From contig NZ_JAUSVB010000003.1 in assembly GCF_030814415.1 (NCBI RefSeq), positions 248,001 to 312,000 on the forward strand: 64,000 nucleotides of DNA, read 5' to 3'. The position numbers and the translations under genes are program-made. The notes below the pieces were generated by a model. It was not told where the DNA came from. It worked only from the letters and a program-made list of their open reading frames with translations, and did no database searches. Below are positions 7,501 through 14,864 of the stretch, one piece after another. This stretch comes from Cellulomonas humilata. Its GTDB lineage: Bacteria; Actinomycetota; Actinomycetes; Actinomycetales; Cellulomonadaceae. Every line of letters begins with the position of its first letter. Within the stretch, counting starts at the first letter, position 1.

Positions 7501-8175
7501 TCACACCGGCCTCTCGACGCGCGCCCACGGGGTGAGCCGGCGGCCGATGCCCGCGAGCACCAGGTCGCACACCAGCGCGAGCAGGAGGCACAGCACCGTC
7601 GCCGTCATGATCTCCGCGTGGTAGTTGCTGCGGAAGCCGCGGAACATCAGCTGGCCGAGCCCGCCGTAGCCGACGACGACCCCGACGGTGACCAGCGCGA
7701 CCGTGGTCACGGTGGCGAGCCGGAGGCCCGCCACGATGCTGGGCAGCGCCTGCGGGAGCTCGACCGCGAGCAGCAGCCGGGCGCGGCCGTAACCCATTCC
7801 GCGGGCGGCGTCACGGACCGCCGGGTCCACGCCTTGGAGCCCGACCAGCACGTTCCGGGTCAGGACGAGCAGCGCGTAGGAGACGAGCCCGATGAGAACG
7901 GTGGTGCGGCCGATGCCGGTGTACGGCGCGAGGATCGCGAAGAGCGCGAGGGACGGCACCGTGTAGAGGACGCCCGCGACGCCGAGCACCGGACCGGCCA
8001 GGCGGGGCCGCAGGTGCGCCAGCGCACCGAGGGGCAGCGCGAGCACGAACGCGATGGCGACAGCCTGGAACGTCAGTGACGCGTGCTGCTCCAGGAAGCG
8101 CGCGATGTCCTGGGAGTTGCGCTGGACGTACTCCCACGAGAACCACGGGTTGGGTGGAGCCTCGGCCAGACGCAT
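7501..8175 (-). CDS. ABC transporter permease, ProW/OpuCB type (first permease)
   Basis: 224 aa. About five membrane helices and an EAA loop in AVRDAARGMGYGRARLLLAVELPQAL. It pairs with the permease encoded immediately downstream. The ATG at 8175 is the natural start: upstream in-frame sequence runs into the promoter region shared with the divergent ATPase gene, which begins at 8251. Operon order on this strand is permease, permease, binding protein. Confidence 0.88.
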   Translation of the reverse strand: MRLAEAPPNPWFSWEYVQRNSQDIARFLEQHASLTFQAVAIAFVLALPLGALAHLRPRLAGPVLGVAGVLYTVPSLALFAILAPYTGIGRTTVLIGLVSYALLVLTRNVLVGLQGVDPAVRDAARGMGYGRARLLLAVELPQALPSIVAGLRLATVTTVALVTVGVVVGYGGLGQLMFRGFRSNYHAEIMTATVLCLLLALVCDLVLAGIGRRLTPWARVERPV

Positions 8176-8194
8176 GGCGTGAAACGTACCCGCG

Positions 8195-8231
8195 GCCTCC
8201 GACACGCGCAGGATCTGCGGGTGTCGGAGGC
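8195..8231. promoter_or_regulatory. 37-base inverted repeat in the divergent transporter promoter
   Basis: Perfect 11-bp arms GCCTCCGACAC (8195-8205) and GTGTCGGAGGC (8221-8231). Inside them, after one mismatch on each side, is a second 4-bp pair (CGCA/TGCG) around a 5-base centre. It lies in the 75-base region between the permease gene (start 8175, minus) and the ATPase gene (start 8251, plus). This position suits an operator that controls both halves of the transporter together. The binding protein is unknown. Confidence 0.6.
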
Positions 8232-8250
8232 AGCGACTAGCGTCCTGGAG

Positions 8251-9291
8251 GTGGCAGACGACCCGGCGATCGCCTTCGAGCACGTCAGCAAGTCCTACGC
8301 GTCCGGACGCGGTGGGTCCGGCGCAGCGGTCGACGACCTCAGCCTCGCGGTGCAGCCGCACGAGGTGCTCGTGCTCGTCGGCCCGTCGGGGTGCGGCAAG
8401 ACGACCACCCTGCGCATGGCGAACCGCCTCGTCGAGCCCACGTCCGGACGCATCCTGCTCCAGGGTGAGGACGTCACGACGGTCGACCCGGTGGGCCTGC
8501 GGCGCCGGATGGGCTACGTGATCCAGAACGTCGGGCTCTTCCCGCACCGCACGGTCGCCCAGAACGTCGCCACCGTCCCGGGCCTCGTCGGCTGGGACCG
8601 CAAGCGCACGGCCGCCCGGGTCGACGAGCTGCTCGACCTCGTCGGGCTGCCCCCGGACCGGTACGCCCGACGGTTCCCGCACGAGCTGTCCGGTGGCGAG
8701 CGCCAGCGGGTCGGAGTCGCCCGGGCGCTGGCCACCGACCCTCCGGTCCTTCTGATGGACGAGCCGTTCGGAGCGGTGGACCCGGTCGGCCGGCGCCGGC
8801 TGCAGACCGAGTTCGCGCGGATCCAGCGCACGCTCGGCATCACGGTGATGCTGGTCACGCACGACATCGACGAGGCGGTGCGCATGGCGGACCGCGTGGC
8901 GGTGCTCAGCCCCGGCGCGCACATCGAGCAGCTGGCGTCGCCGCTCGACATCGTGGCCCGGCCGGCCACCCCCGCCGTCGCGGATCTCGTCGGGCGCGGG
9001 CGCACGGCTCGGCTGCTGGCGCTCGGCCGCCTGGAGCGCGCTGACCTGGACCCCGGCGTGCAGGCAGGGACCGGCGGACCGCCGTTGACCGTCGGCGCCG
9101 AGCTGGGGGACGTGCTCTCGGCCCTCGTCGGCGCCGACGGCCCGCTGCCGGTGCAGGACGAGCAGGGCCGCGTCGTCGGCAGCGCGACTCCCGCCTCCGT
9201 CGTGCGCGCCCTCGACCGGCTCACCGAGCCCGACGACGAGACGCACGCCACAGACGGCGCCGCGGCCCCCGTCGGTACGCTGCGCACGTGA
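8251..9291 (+). CDS. ABC transporter ATP-binding protein, ProV/OpuCA type
   Basis: 346 aa. Walker A GPSGCGKTTT (about 46-55), Q-loop VIQNVGLFPH, ABC signature LSGGERQRVGVARAL, Walker B VLLMDEPFGAVD, and switch His in LVTHDIDEAV. After the ATPase domain (about 250 aa) comes a C-terminal region with weak CBS-like character (VQDEQGRVVGSATPASVVRAL), as in osmoregulatory OpuCA proteins. It should power the two permeases on the opposite strand. The GTG at 8251 was chosen over GTG 8221, which lies in the inverted repeat; TAGCGT (8238-8243) just before it may be a -10 giving a nearly leaderless message. The stop overlaps the next start as GTGA. Confidence 0.9.
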   Translation: MADDPAIAFEHVSKSYASGRGGSGAAVDDLSLAVQPHEVLVLVGPSGCGKTTTLRMANRLVEPTSGRILLQGEDVTTVDPVGLRRRMGYVIQNVGLFPHRTVAQNVATVPGLVGWDRKRTAARVDELLDLVGLPPDRYARRFPHELSGGERQRVGVARALATDPPVLLMDEPFGAVDPVGRRRLQTEFARIQRTLGITVMLVTHDIDEAVRMADRVAVLSPGAHIEQLASPLDIVARPATPAVADLVGRGRTARLLALGRLERADLDPGVQAGTGGPPLTVGAELGDVLSALVGADGPLPVQDEQGRVVGSATPASVVRALDRLTEPDDETHATDGAAAPVGTLRT

Positions 9292-10211
9292 CCACGACGA
9301 CGGCCCGACTCGCGTTCGCCACCTGTGCCGAGCTGCCCGAGCTCGACCCCGACGACCAGATCCTGCGCGACGCGCTGCTCGAGCGCGGCATCGCCACGGA
9401 CGCCGTCGTCTGGGACGACCCGACCATCGACTGGGGCACGTACGACCACGTCGTGATCCGCTCCACGTGGGACTACACGGACCGGCCGGCGCAGTTCGCC
9501 GACTGGACGCGCCGCGTCGAGCGGACCAGCACGCTGCTCAACCCCGCCTCGGTGGTGGGCTGGAACATCGACAAGACGTACCTGCGGGACCTGGAGAAGG
9601 CCGGCCTGCCGATCGTGCCGACCATCTGGCTGGACCCGGAGCGCAACCACGACTCGCGCGCCATCCACACCCGGTTCCCGGCGTTCGGCGACTTCGTCAT
9701 CAAGCCGACCGTGAGCGCCGGCGCGCGCGACACGGGCCGCTACGACGCCGGGGTCACCCAGCAGCGCTCGCTGGCGATCACGCACGCGAAGAACCTGCTC
9801 AGCGTGGGCCGCCGCGTGATGATCCAGCGCTACCTGCGCAAGATCGACACGGTGGGGGAGACGGCGCTGGTCTTCATCGACGGCCAGTTCAGCCACTCCG
9901 TCCGCAAGGGCGCCCTGCTCGACGGGCCGTACCGAGAGCAGCAGGCGGACGAGCTGTACCGGCAGGAGATCATGACGGCGCGGGAGGCGAGCGACGCCGA
10001 GCGTGAGCTCGGCGAGCGTGTCGTCGCAGCCCTGCCGACGATCGCGCCCGGTGCCGACGGGCCCCTGCTCTACGCCCGGGTCGACCTGATCCCCGACGAC
10101 GAGGGCAACCCCGTGGTCCTCGAGGTCGAGCTCACCGAGCCGTCCCTGTTCCTCGCGCACGCGGAGGGCTCGGCGGCCCGCGTCGCCGACGCCATCGCCG
10201 CTCGGCTCTGA
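9288..10211 (+). CDS. ATP-grasp ligase-like protein (RimK/glutathione synthetase fold)
   Basis: 307 aa. N-terminal pre-ATP-grasp part, then DYTDRPAQF, the ATP-binding region FVIKPTVSAGARDTGRY, IQRYLRKIDTVGETALVFIDG, and the metal-binding end VVLEVELTEPSLFL. Proteins of this family join a carboxylate to an amine using ATP; the D-cycloserine ligase DcsG is a distant relative. The substrate here is unknown. The GTG start overlaps the stop of the ABC ATPase gene by four bases, so the two are translationally coupled. This hints that the ligase acts on, or protects against, something the transporter handles, but that is inference. Confidence 0.75.
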   Translation: MTTTTARLAFATCAELPELDPDDQILRDALLERGIATDAVVWDDPTIDWGTYDHVVIRSTWDYTDRPAQFADWTRRVERTSTLLNPASVVGWNIDKTYLRDLEKAGLPIVPTIWLDPERNHDSRAIHTRFPAFGDFVIKPTVSAGARDTGRYDAGVTQQRSLAITHAKNLLSVGRRVMIQRYLRKIDTVGETALVFIDGQFSHSVRKGALLDGPYREQQADELYRQEIMTAREASDAERELGERVVAALPTIAPGADGPLLYARVDLIPDDEGNPVVLEVELTEPSLFLAHAEGSAARVADAIAARL

Positions 10212-10221
10212 GCCTCGCGGA

Positions 10222-10239
10222 CAGTGGCCGAGGCCACTG
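10222..10239 (+). terminator. Terminator of transporter ATPase / ATP-grasp transcript
   Basis: Perfect inverted repeat CAGTGGCC-GA-GGCCACTG starting 11 bases after the ATP-grasp stop. A second perfect repeat, CCAGAAGTG (10250-10258) and CACTTCTGG (10275-10283), follows before tRNA-His and may be a back-up terminator or part of the tRNA promoter region. Confidence 0.6.
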
Positions 10240-10312
10240 CCTCTCCGTTCCAGAAGTGCTCCCCGCCTCGGGTACACTTCTGGACGGCCCGGCGTCCGCG
10301 TCGGGTGATCGT

Positions 10313-10389
10313 GGTGGCTATAGCTCAGGTGGTAGAGCACCTGGTTGTGGTCCAGGGGGTCGCGGGTTCAAGTCCCGTTAGCCACCCCA
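10313..10389 (+). tRNA. tRNA-His (GTG)
   Basis: Acceptor stem GTGGCTA/TAGCCAC with G-1 at 10313 facing C73, the hallmark of tRNA-His. The anticodon loop TTGTGGT lies in CTGG/CCAG, giving anticodon GTG. CCA is encoded at 10387-10389. The last 22 bases overlap the 3' end of the FUSC gene on the other strand. A TACACT box (10273-10278) about 35 bases upstream may be its -10. Confidence 0.97.
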
Positions 10390-12614
10390 TCGCGTCGGGC
10401 GTCGACCTTCGGGTCGGCGCCCGTCGCCGTTCCCGGACCGGTCTCGCCCAGGCACAGCGCCTTGACCGGGTCGGCCAGCCGCGCGGCCAGAGCGGCCGTG
10501 TCGTCGAGGAACAGCCCCACCCACGCCAGCTGGAGCTCACGGTGCGCGGCTGACTCGGTCCGCGGCCCGCGATATCGGGCCAGCAGCTCGACCACCAGCT
10601 GCTGGGTGTCGGACGGTAGCTGTTCCGGCACCGGTGCGGAGCGCGTCACCAGCGCACCCGCGACCCCGTGGAACCACCCCGTCGTCCCGGCCGAGCGGGA
10701 GAGCAGCAGCGCCGAGATCTCCGCGTCGGCACCGGTCGGCACGGTCCTCGGTCGGTCGAGGCCGTCGATGGCTTCCGCGGCCAGCCGCAGCCGCCCGACG
10801 CCGTTGATCACCGCCGTGACGGTCGTCAGCCCTTCGGGTCGCACGCCGCGCTCGGCGAGGTACTGCCGGAGGGCGTCGTCCAGCCGGAGGGCGGCCGAGG
10901 CGGCCCCCGACCGGTCGGCACGCGGCACGTCGGCGGTCAGCGAGCTGCGCACCGTGTCACCCAGCAGGTCGGCCGTGGACCCGTACGCCTCCGCCAGGGC
11001 GTGCCGCACACGGGCCGCCGCGCTGCCGGGCCACAGGAGCAGCCCGACGACGAGGGCTGCCGCGCAGCCGATCGCCACGTCCTGCACCCGGACCAGCCCG
11101 ACCTGCCAGCCGACCGGCTGCAGGAGGTTGAACAGGATCACCACGGCCACCGTGAACGCGGCCTGGCCGGCGGCGAACGAGACCGTCTGTGGCGCGAAGC
11201 CGGCGACGAGGATGGCGAGTGGCAGTAGCACCCACAACGTCGTCGGTCCCGTGCCGACGAGCAGGATCAGGCCTCCGCCGACGACGAAGCCCACGGCGGT
11301 TCCCAGCAACGCGCGCAGCACGGTCGACGTCGTGGTCAGCGCCGACGTGCGCAGCACCGACATCGCGCCGAGGACGACCCAGAACCCGTGCTGGACATGG
11401 CTGAGCTCGGCGACGAGCACCGCGATCGCGAGTCCGGCGCCGGTGCGCAGGGAGCTCTGCAGCCAGACGGAGTCCCGGTGCACCTGTCGAGCGGCGAGGT
11501 GGGCGGCCGCGGTGGCGGGACCGGCGGCGAGCGACGTCTGCCCCCGCCCGAGCAGCCGGTCGACGAGCGGCCGGGCGTCGGCTTCGGCCGAGGCCGCGGC
11601 GGTCCGCCCGACGAGCTCCGCCGCGTAGGCCCAGGCGTGTGCGCGCTGGGTGTGGTGGTCGCGCTGGTCAGGGGTCAGCGGTCGGCCGTGGACCAGCGCG
11701 TCCACCAGCTCGTCGGCTGCGGTCCGGCGGTCCTGGTCCAGGTCCGTGAGGGCGTCGTCGAGCCGACGTCGGGCGTCGCGAGCCGCAGGGGTGTGGGGGC
11801 CCGGTCCGAGCACCTCGCCTGCGGCGACCAGGACCGCGGAGCAGGCGCGCACCACCTGACGGGTCCAGGGTGGCCACCCCTCGTCCGAGGAGCTCGGCGC
11901 GGCCACCAGCTGGTGCAGCCACTCGAGCTCGTCGGCGAGGCGCAGGAGCAGGCGGCTGCCCGTGGTGAGGGTGACCGGCCGGTACGCGGTCCCGCGCAGC
12001 GCGCGCCGCAGCTCGCCGAACGCGCCGTCGAGCTCATCCGTGCCGACGACGCCACCGAGCCGCGCCCCGAGCGCCCCGCACACCCGGGCCGACGCAGCGC
12101 GCAGCCGGTCGTGCTCGCGGGGTGGCCACAGCAGCAACGCCGCGGGGACGCAGACGGCCGCGGCGAGCGCCCAGCCGAGGAGTCGCGCGCCGATCTCGCC
12201 GGGTGCGCTCGGCACGGTGACCGGGAGGATGAAGAGCAGCAGCGCGGCGTTGCGAGCCGACGCGATCGCCGCGGAGACCGTCCCCGCGAACGCGACGAGC
12301 GTGCCGACGACCAGCATCCCGACCGTCGCGGACCACCAGGACCGGGACACCACGGTGCCGAGGCAGATGAGCAGGGAACCGACGAGGACGAGACCGGTGT
12401 AGGCGCCGAGCCGACCGGCCGGACCGCCCGGGAAGTCGGCGAAGAGCAGGAGCGCGAACGTGCCGAAGACGCCGAACGTGACGACCTGCGGATCGCCGAT
12501 CAGCTGGTGCGTGACCGCGAGGACGAGCGTGGCGGACAGGGTGAGCCGGACCGCGCGGTGCTGCGCGTAGCTCTCGGGGTCGTGCCGGCGCAGCCAGCGT
12601 CGGAGGCGGTGCAT
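10368..12614 (-). CDS. FUSC-family membrane protein (aromatic-acid/fusaric-acid exporter-like)
   Basis: 748 aa with two similar halves: a cluster of about six membrane helices near residues 25-165, a cytoplasmic region, a second helix cluster near 390-520, and a soluble tail. This FUSC/YccS layout belongs to proteins proposed to export small aromatic acids or to act in the envelope; the substrate is unknown. The ATG at 12614 has GGAGGTGAC directly before it. The last codons and the stop lie antisense to the 3' end of tRNA-His, so the C-terminal residues are constrained by the tRNA. The gene follows orn at 21 bases but on the same strand in the order orn then FUSC, so they may be co-transcribed. 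Confidence 0.82.
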   Translation of the reverse strand: MHRLRRWLRRHDPESYAQHRAVRLTLSATLVLAVTHQLIGDPQVVTFGVFGTFALLLFADFPGGPAGRLGAYTGLVLVGSLLICLGTVVSRSWWSATVGMLVVGTLVAFAGTVSAAIASARNAALLLFILPVTVPSAPGEIGARLLGWALAAAVCVPAALLLWPPREHDRLRAASARVCGALGARLGGVVGTDELDGAFGELRRALRGTAYRPVTLTTGSRLLLRLADELEWLHQLVAAPSSSDEGWPPWTRQVVRACSAVLVAAGEVLGPGPHTPAARDARRRLDDALTDLDQDRRTAADELVDALVHGRPLTPDQRDHHTQRAHAWAYAAELVGRTAAASAEADARPLVDRLLGRGQTSLAAGPATAAAHLAARQVHRDSVWLQSSLRTGAGLAIAVLVAELSHVQHGFWVVLGAMSVLRTSALTTTSTVLRALLGTAVGFVVGGGLILLVGTGPTTLWVLLPLAILVAGFAPQTVSFAAGQAAFTVAVVILFNLLQPVGWQVGLVRVQDVAIGCAAALVVGLLLWPGSAAARVRHALAEAYGSTADLLGDTVRSSLTADVPRADRSGAASAALRLDDALRQYLAERGVRPEGLTTVTAVINGVGRLRLAAEAIDGLDRPRTVPTGADAEISALLLSRSAGTTGWFHGVAGALVTRSAPVPEQLPSDTQQLVVELLARYRGPRTESAAHRELQLAWVGLFLDDTAALAARLADPVKALCLGETGPGTATGADPKVDARRDGVANGT

Positions 12615-12635
12615 GTCACCTCCGACCCGGCGTGC

Positions 12636-13307
12636 TCAGCCTTCGGTACGCAGCGTGCCCTTCACCGACGTGGCGACGACCTCGGCGGCGATCTTCTTCG
12701 CGGCCGCGGAGTCAGGGCCGGGCTGCGCGGGCAGGAGTGCCGCGCGGTAGTAGCGCAGCTCGTCGATGCTCTCGAGGATGTCGGCCAGCGCGCGGTGGCC
12801 ACCGTTCTTGCGGGGGGACGCGAAGTACACGCGCGGGTACCAGCGGCGCGCGAGCTCCTTGATCGACGACACGTCGATGACGCGGTAGTGCAGGTACGCC
12901 ACCAGCTCGGCCATGTCGCGGTCGAGGAACGCCTTGTCGGTGCCCACCGAGTTGCCCGCCAGCGGCGCCTTGCCGGGGTCCGGCACCCACGTGCGGATGT
13001 ACTCCAGGACCGTGGCCTGGGCGTCCTCGATCGTCGTGCCGGTCGACAGCTGGTCCAGCAGGCCCGACGTGGTGTGCATCGTGCGGACGAAGTCGTTCAT
13101 CTGCTCGAGCGACTCCGCGGGCGGCGCGATGATGACGTCGACGCCCTCACCCAGCACGCGCAGCTCGGAGTCGGTCACCACGACTGCCACCTCGACCAGC
13201 GCGTCGGCGCCGAGGTCGAGCCCGGTCATCTCGCAGTCGATCCAGACGATGCGGTCGGCGCTCTCCTGGCCGGTCGGGGCGGGCGGGGGCGTCGGCGTGC
13301 TGGTCAC
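12636..13307 (-). CDS. orn: Oligoribonuclease
   Basis: 223 aa. A 3'-5' exonuclease that degrades 2-5 nt RNAs and pGpG to mononucleotides in the cytoplasm. DEDDh motifs are all present: ExoI IVWIDCEMTGL (Asp24, Glu26), ExoII AGNSVGTDKAFLDRDM, and ExoIII HRALADILES. The C-terminal extension of about 25 residues (DSAAAKKIAAEVVAT) is longer than in E. coli Orn. The GTG at 13307 was preferred because homology begins just after it; upstream codons read into the PAP2 promoter. Divergent from the PAP2 gene at 13379. Confidence 0.94.
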   Translation of the reverse strand: MTSTPTPPPAPTGQESADRIVWIDCEMTGLDLGADALVEVAVVVTDSELRVLGEGVDVIIAPPAESLEQMNDFVRTMHTTSGLLDQLSTGTTIEDAQATVLEYIRTWVPDPGKAPLAGNSVGTDKAFLDRDMAELVAYLHYRVIDVSSIKELARRWYPRVYFASPRKNGGHRALADILESIDELRYYRAALLPAQPGPDSAAAKKIAAEVVATSVKGTLRTEG

Positions 13308-13378
13308 GCAGGTCAGCCTAGGGGGCGTCGCGCGTCGGCGCGGTCGTGGGGTCGTCGTGTCCCGGTTAGCGTCGGTGC

Positions 13379-14092
13379 ATGTCGGACGAACCTGCCCTGG
13401 CGCCACCGAGCACCAACGCCTTCGCCGCGCTGCGTGCTCGCCCGGTGCTGTGGGCCGTCCTGCCAGGACTCGTGCTCGTCGTCGCCGGGCTCGGGGTGTT
13501 CCTCTCCGTGCTCGACGGGGTGCAGGAGAAGGACGACCTGTGGGACCTCGACCAGCCGGTCCTCGACTGGCTCGTCGCGCACCGCACGGCCGGCTGGACG
13601 GCTGTGCTGGCGGCCATCACCTTCGTCACCGGGCCTACGGTCCTGCCGATCGTCGTCGGGGTCGCGTGCCTGGTCTGGGGCCTGGTGCGGCGCGAGTGGT
13701 GGCGGCCGGTGCTCCTCGCGGGGGCCATGGTCGCGTCGACCCTGATGAGTCTCGCCGTCAAAGGTCTGGTGGGACGCGAACGGCCCCCGGAGGACACGAT
13801 GTTCGTGCCCGGCGCCGAGACGACGGCGTCCTTCCCCTCGGGCCACACCATCGGGACGGCGACGCTCCTGCTCGTCGCCGGCTACCTCGTGTGCAGCAGG
13901 AACCCGTCGGTGGCGCGGATCGTGGCGTGGGTCGTCGCGACCGTCGTCGGCACCGCCCTGGTCGCGCTGAGCCGGCTGTACCTCGGCTACCACTTCCTCA
14001 CGGACGTCGTGGCGGCGGTGGCGCTCGCGGTCGTGGTGCTCGGGCTGGTCACCGTGGTGGACAGGCTGCACACGGGACCGCCGTCCCCTTAG
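13379..14092 (+). CDS. PAP2-family membrane phosphatase
   Basis: 237 aa with about five to six membrane helices. The three PAP2 acid-phosphatase motifs are clear: KGLVGRERP, FPSGHTIGTA, and SRLYLGYHFLTDV with the catalytic His. Family members remove phosphate from lipid phosphates such as undecaprenyl diphosphate or phosphatidic acid on the outer face of the membrane. Which lipid is used cannot be read here. The stop codon overlaps the stop of the convergent small membrane protein gene (14089-14092). Confidence 0.88.
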   Translation: MSDEPALAPPSTNAFAALRARPVLWAVLPGLVLVVAGLGVFLSVLDGVQEKDDLWDLDQPVLDWLVAHRTAGWTAVLAAITFVTGPTVLPIVVGVACLVWGLVRREWWRPVLLAGAMVASTLMSLAVKGLVGRERPPEDTMFVPGAETTASFPSGHTIGTATLLLVAGYLVCSRNPSVARIVAWVVATVVGTALVALSRLYLGYHFLTDVVAAVALAVVVLGLVTVVDRLHTGPPSP

Positions 14093-14337
14093 CGGTGTGA
14101 CTCCGGACCGGGGACCGTCGACGCCAGCCATGCGGCGACCGGGACGATCACGGCCACCGTCCCCGCGATCCACAGGCTCGCGGTCCAGGACGTGCCGGCC
14201 CAAAGCAGCACCCCGAGCGTGCCCGCGCCCGCGACGAGACCGATCCCGATCCGTTCGACCCATCGGACGAGGAACCGCCCGAGACGCCTCCGCGCGGGGA
14301 GCTGCGCAGCCGGGTCCGGGGTGTTGTGCCGACCCAT
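14089..14337 (-). CDS. Small two-helix membrane protein, unknown
   Basis: 82 aa from the ATG at 14337; an upstream ATG at 14400 would give 103 aa, and neither has a clear ribosome binding site. After a basic N-terminal third there are two hydrophobic helices (GIGLVAGAGTLGVLLWAG and ASLWIAGTVAVIVPVAAWLA) separated by a short turn. No family recognised. Converges on the PAP2 gene with overlapping stops. Confidence 0.55.
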   Translation of the reverse strand: MGRHNTPDPAAQLPARRRLGRFLVRWVERIGIGLVAGAGTLGVLLWAGTSWTASLWIAGTVAVIVPVAAWLASTVPGPESHR

Positions 14338-14407
14338 CAGCGCCGCCCGCAGGTCCGGAGACGCGGGCGGGGGTGGCTCGGCATGGCGACATGGTGGCAT
14401 GCATGAC

Positions 14408-14453
14408 GGTGGGCGCGGACCAGTTCCTCGGGGAGGATTGGTCCGCGCCCACC
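14408..14453 (-). terminator. Terminator after small gene at 14464
   Basis: Perfect 15-bp stem (GGTGGGCGCGGACCA with TGGTCCGCGCCCACC) and a 16-base loop, 11 bases past the stop of the 69-aa gene. It supports that small gene as a real transcription unit. Confidence 0.75.
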
Positions 14454-14463
14454 GGGGTGTGGA

Positions 14464-14673
14464 TCATCGGGCGACGAGGACGCCGACGGGGTTCGTCGGA
14501 CGCGCCTGGACGCGCCGCGTATCCGGAGGTCGACCGGTGTTCGCGGCCGGCTGTCTGGCGTCGCGTGCGGCTTCGCGGACGCGCGCCTGGTGGGACTGGG
14601 CAAGGCGCTCGGCGTTCGCCTGGCGCGTGACCTCATAGGTCTGGTTCGGGTACACGGGGTGCTCCTCGGGCAT
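14464..14673 (-). CDS. Small basic hypothetical protein
   Basis: 69 aa, Arg/Gln/Ala-rich, with one predicted helix (ANAERLAQSHQARVREAARDA) and an unstructured C-terminal half. It has no Cys and no membrane segment. The N-terminus starts MPEEHPVYPNQTYEV. No good Shine-Dalgarno sequence is visible. Its reality rests on the strong terminator immediately downstream and on its position alone in an otherwise gene-free stretch. Function unknown. Confidence 0.5.
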   Translation of the reverse strand: MPEEHPVYPNQTYEVTRQANAERLAQSHQARVREAARDARQPAANTGRPPDTRRVQARPTNPVGVLVAR

Positions 14674-14864
14674 GACGGTGTCCGGGCCGGAGCCCGGACG
14701 ATGTGGGTGGTGTGGGAGTACTCGACCATGCGTCGGCGATCGTCGTCACGTGATTTTTCCGCCGCTTTCGCCCGATTTGACGCTGCTCTTCGCTGGCGGG
14801 ATCTTGACGGACGTCGCCCGTCTGCCGTCTGGTTCGGCGGCGCCGTCCGGGAGAGGCTGCGCCG

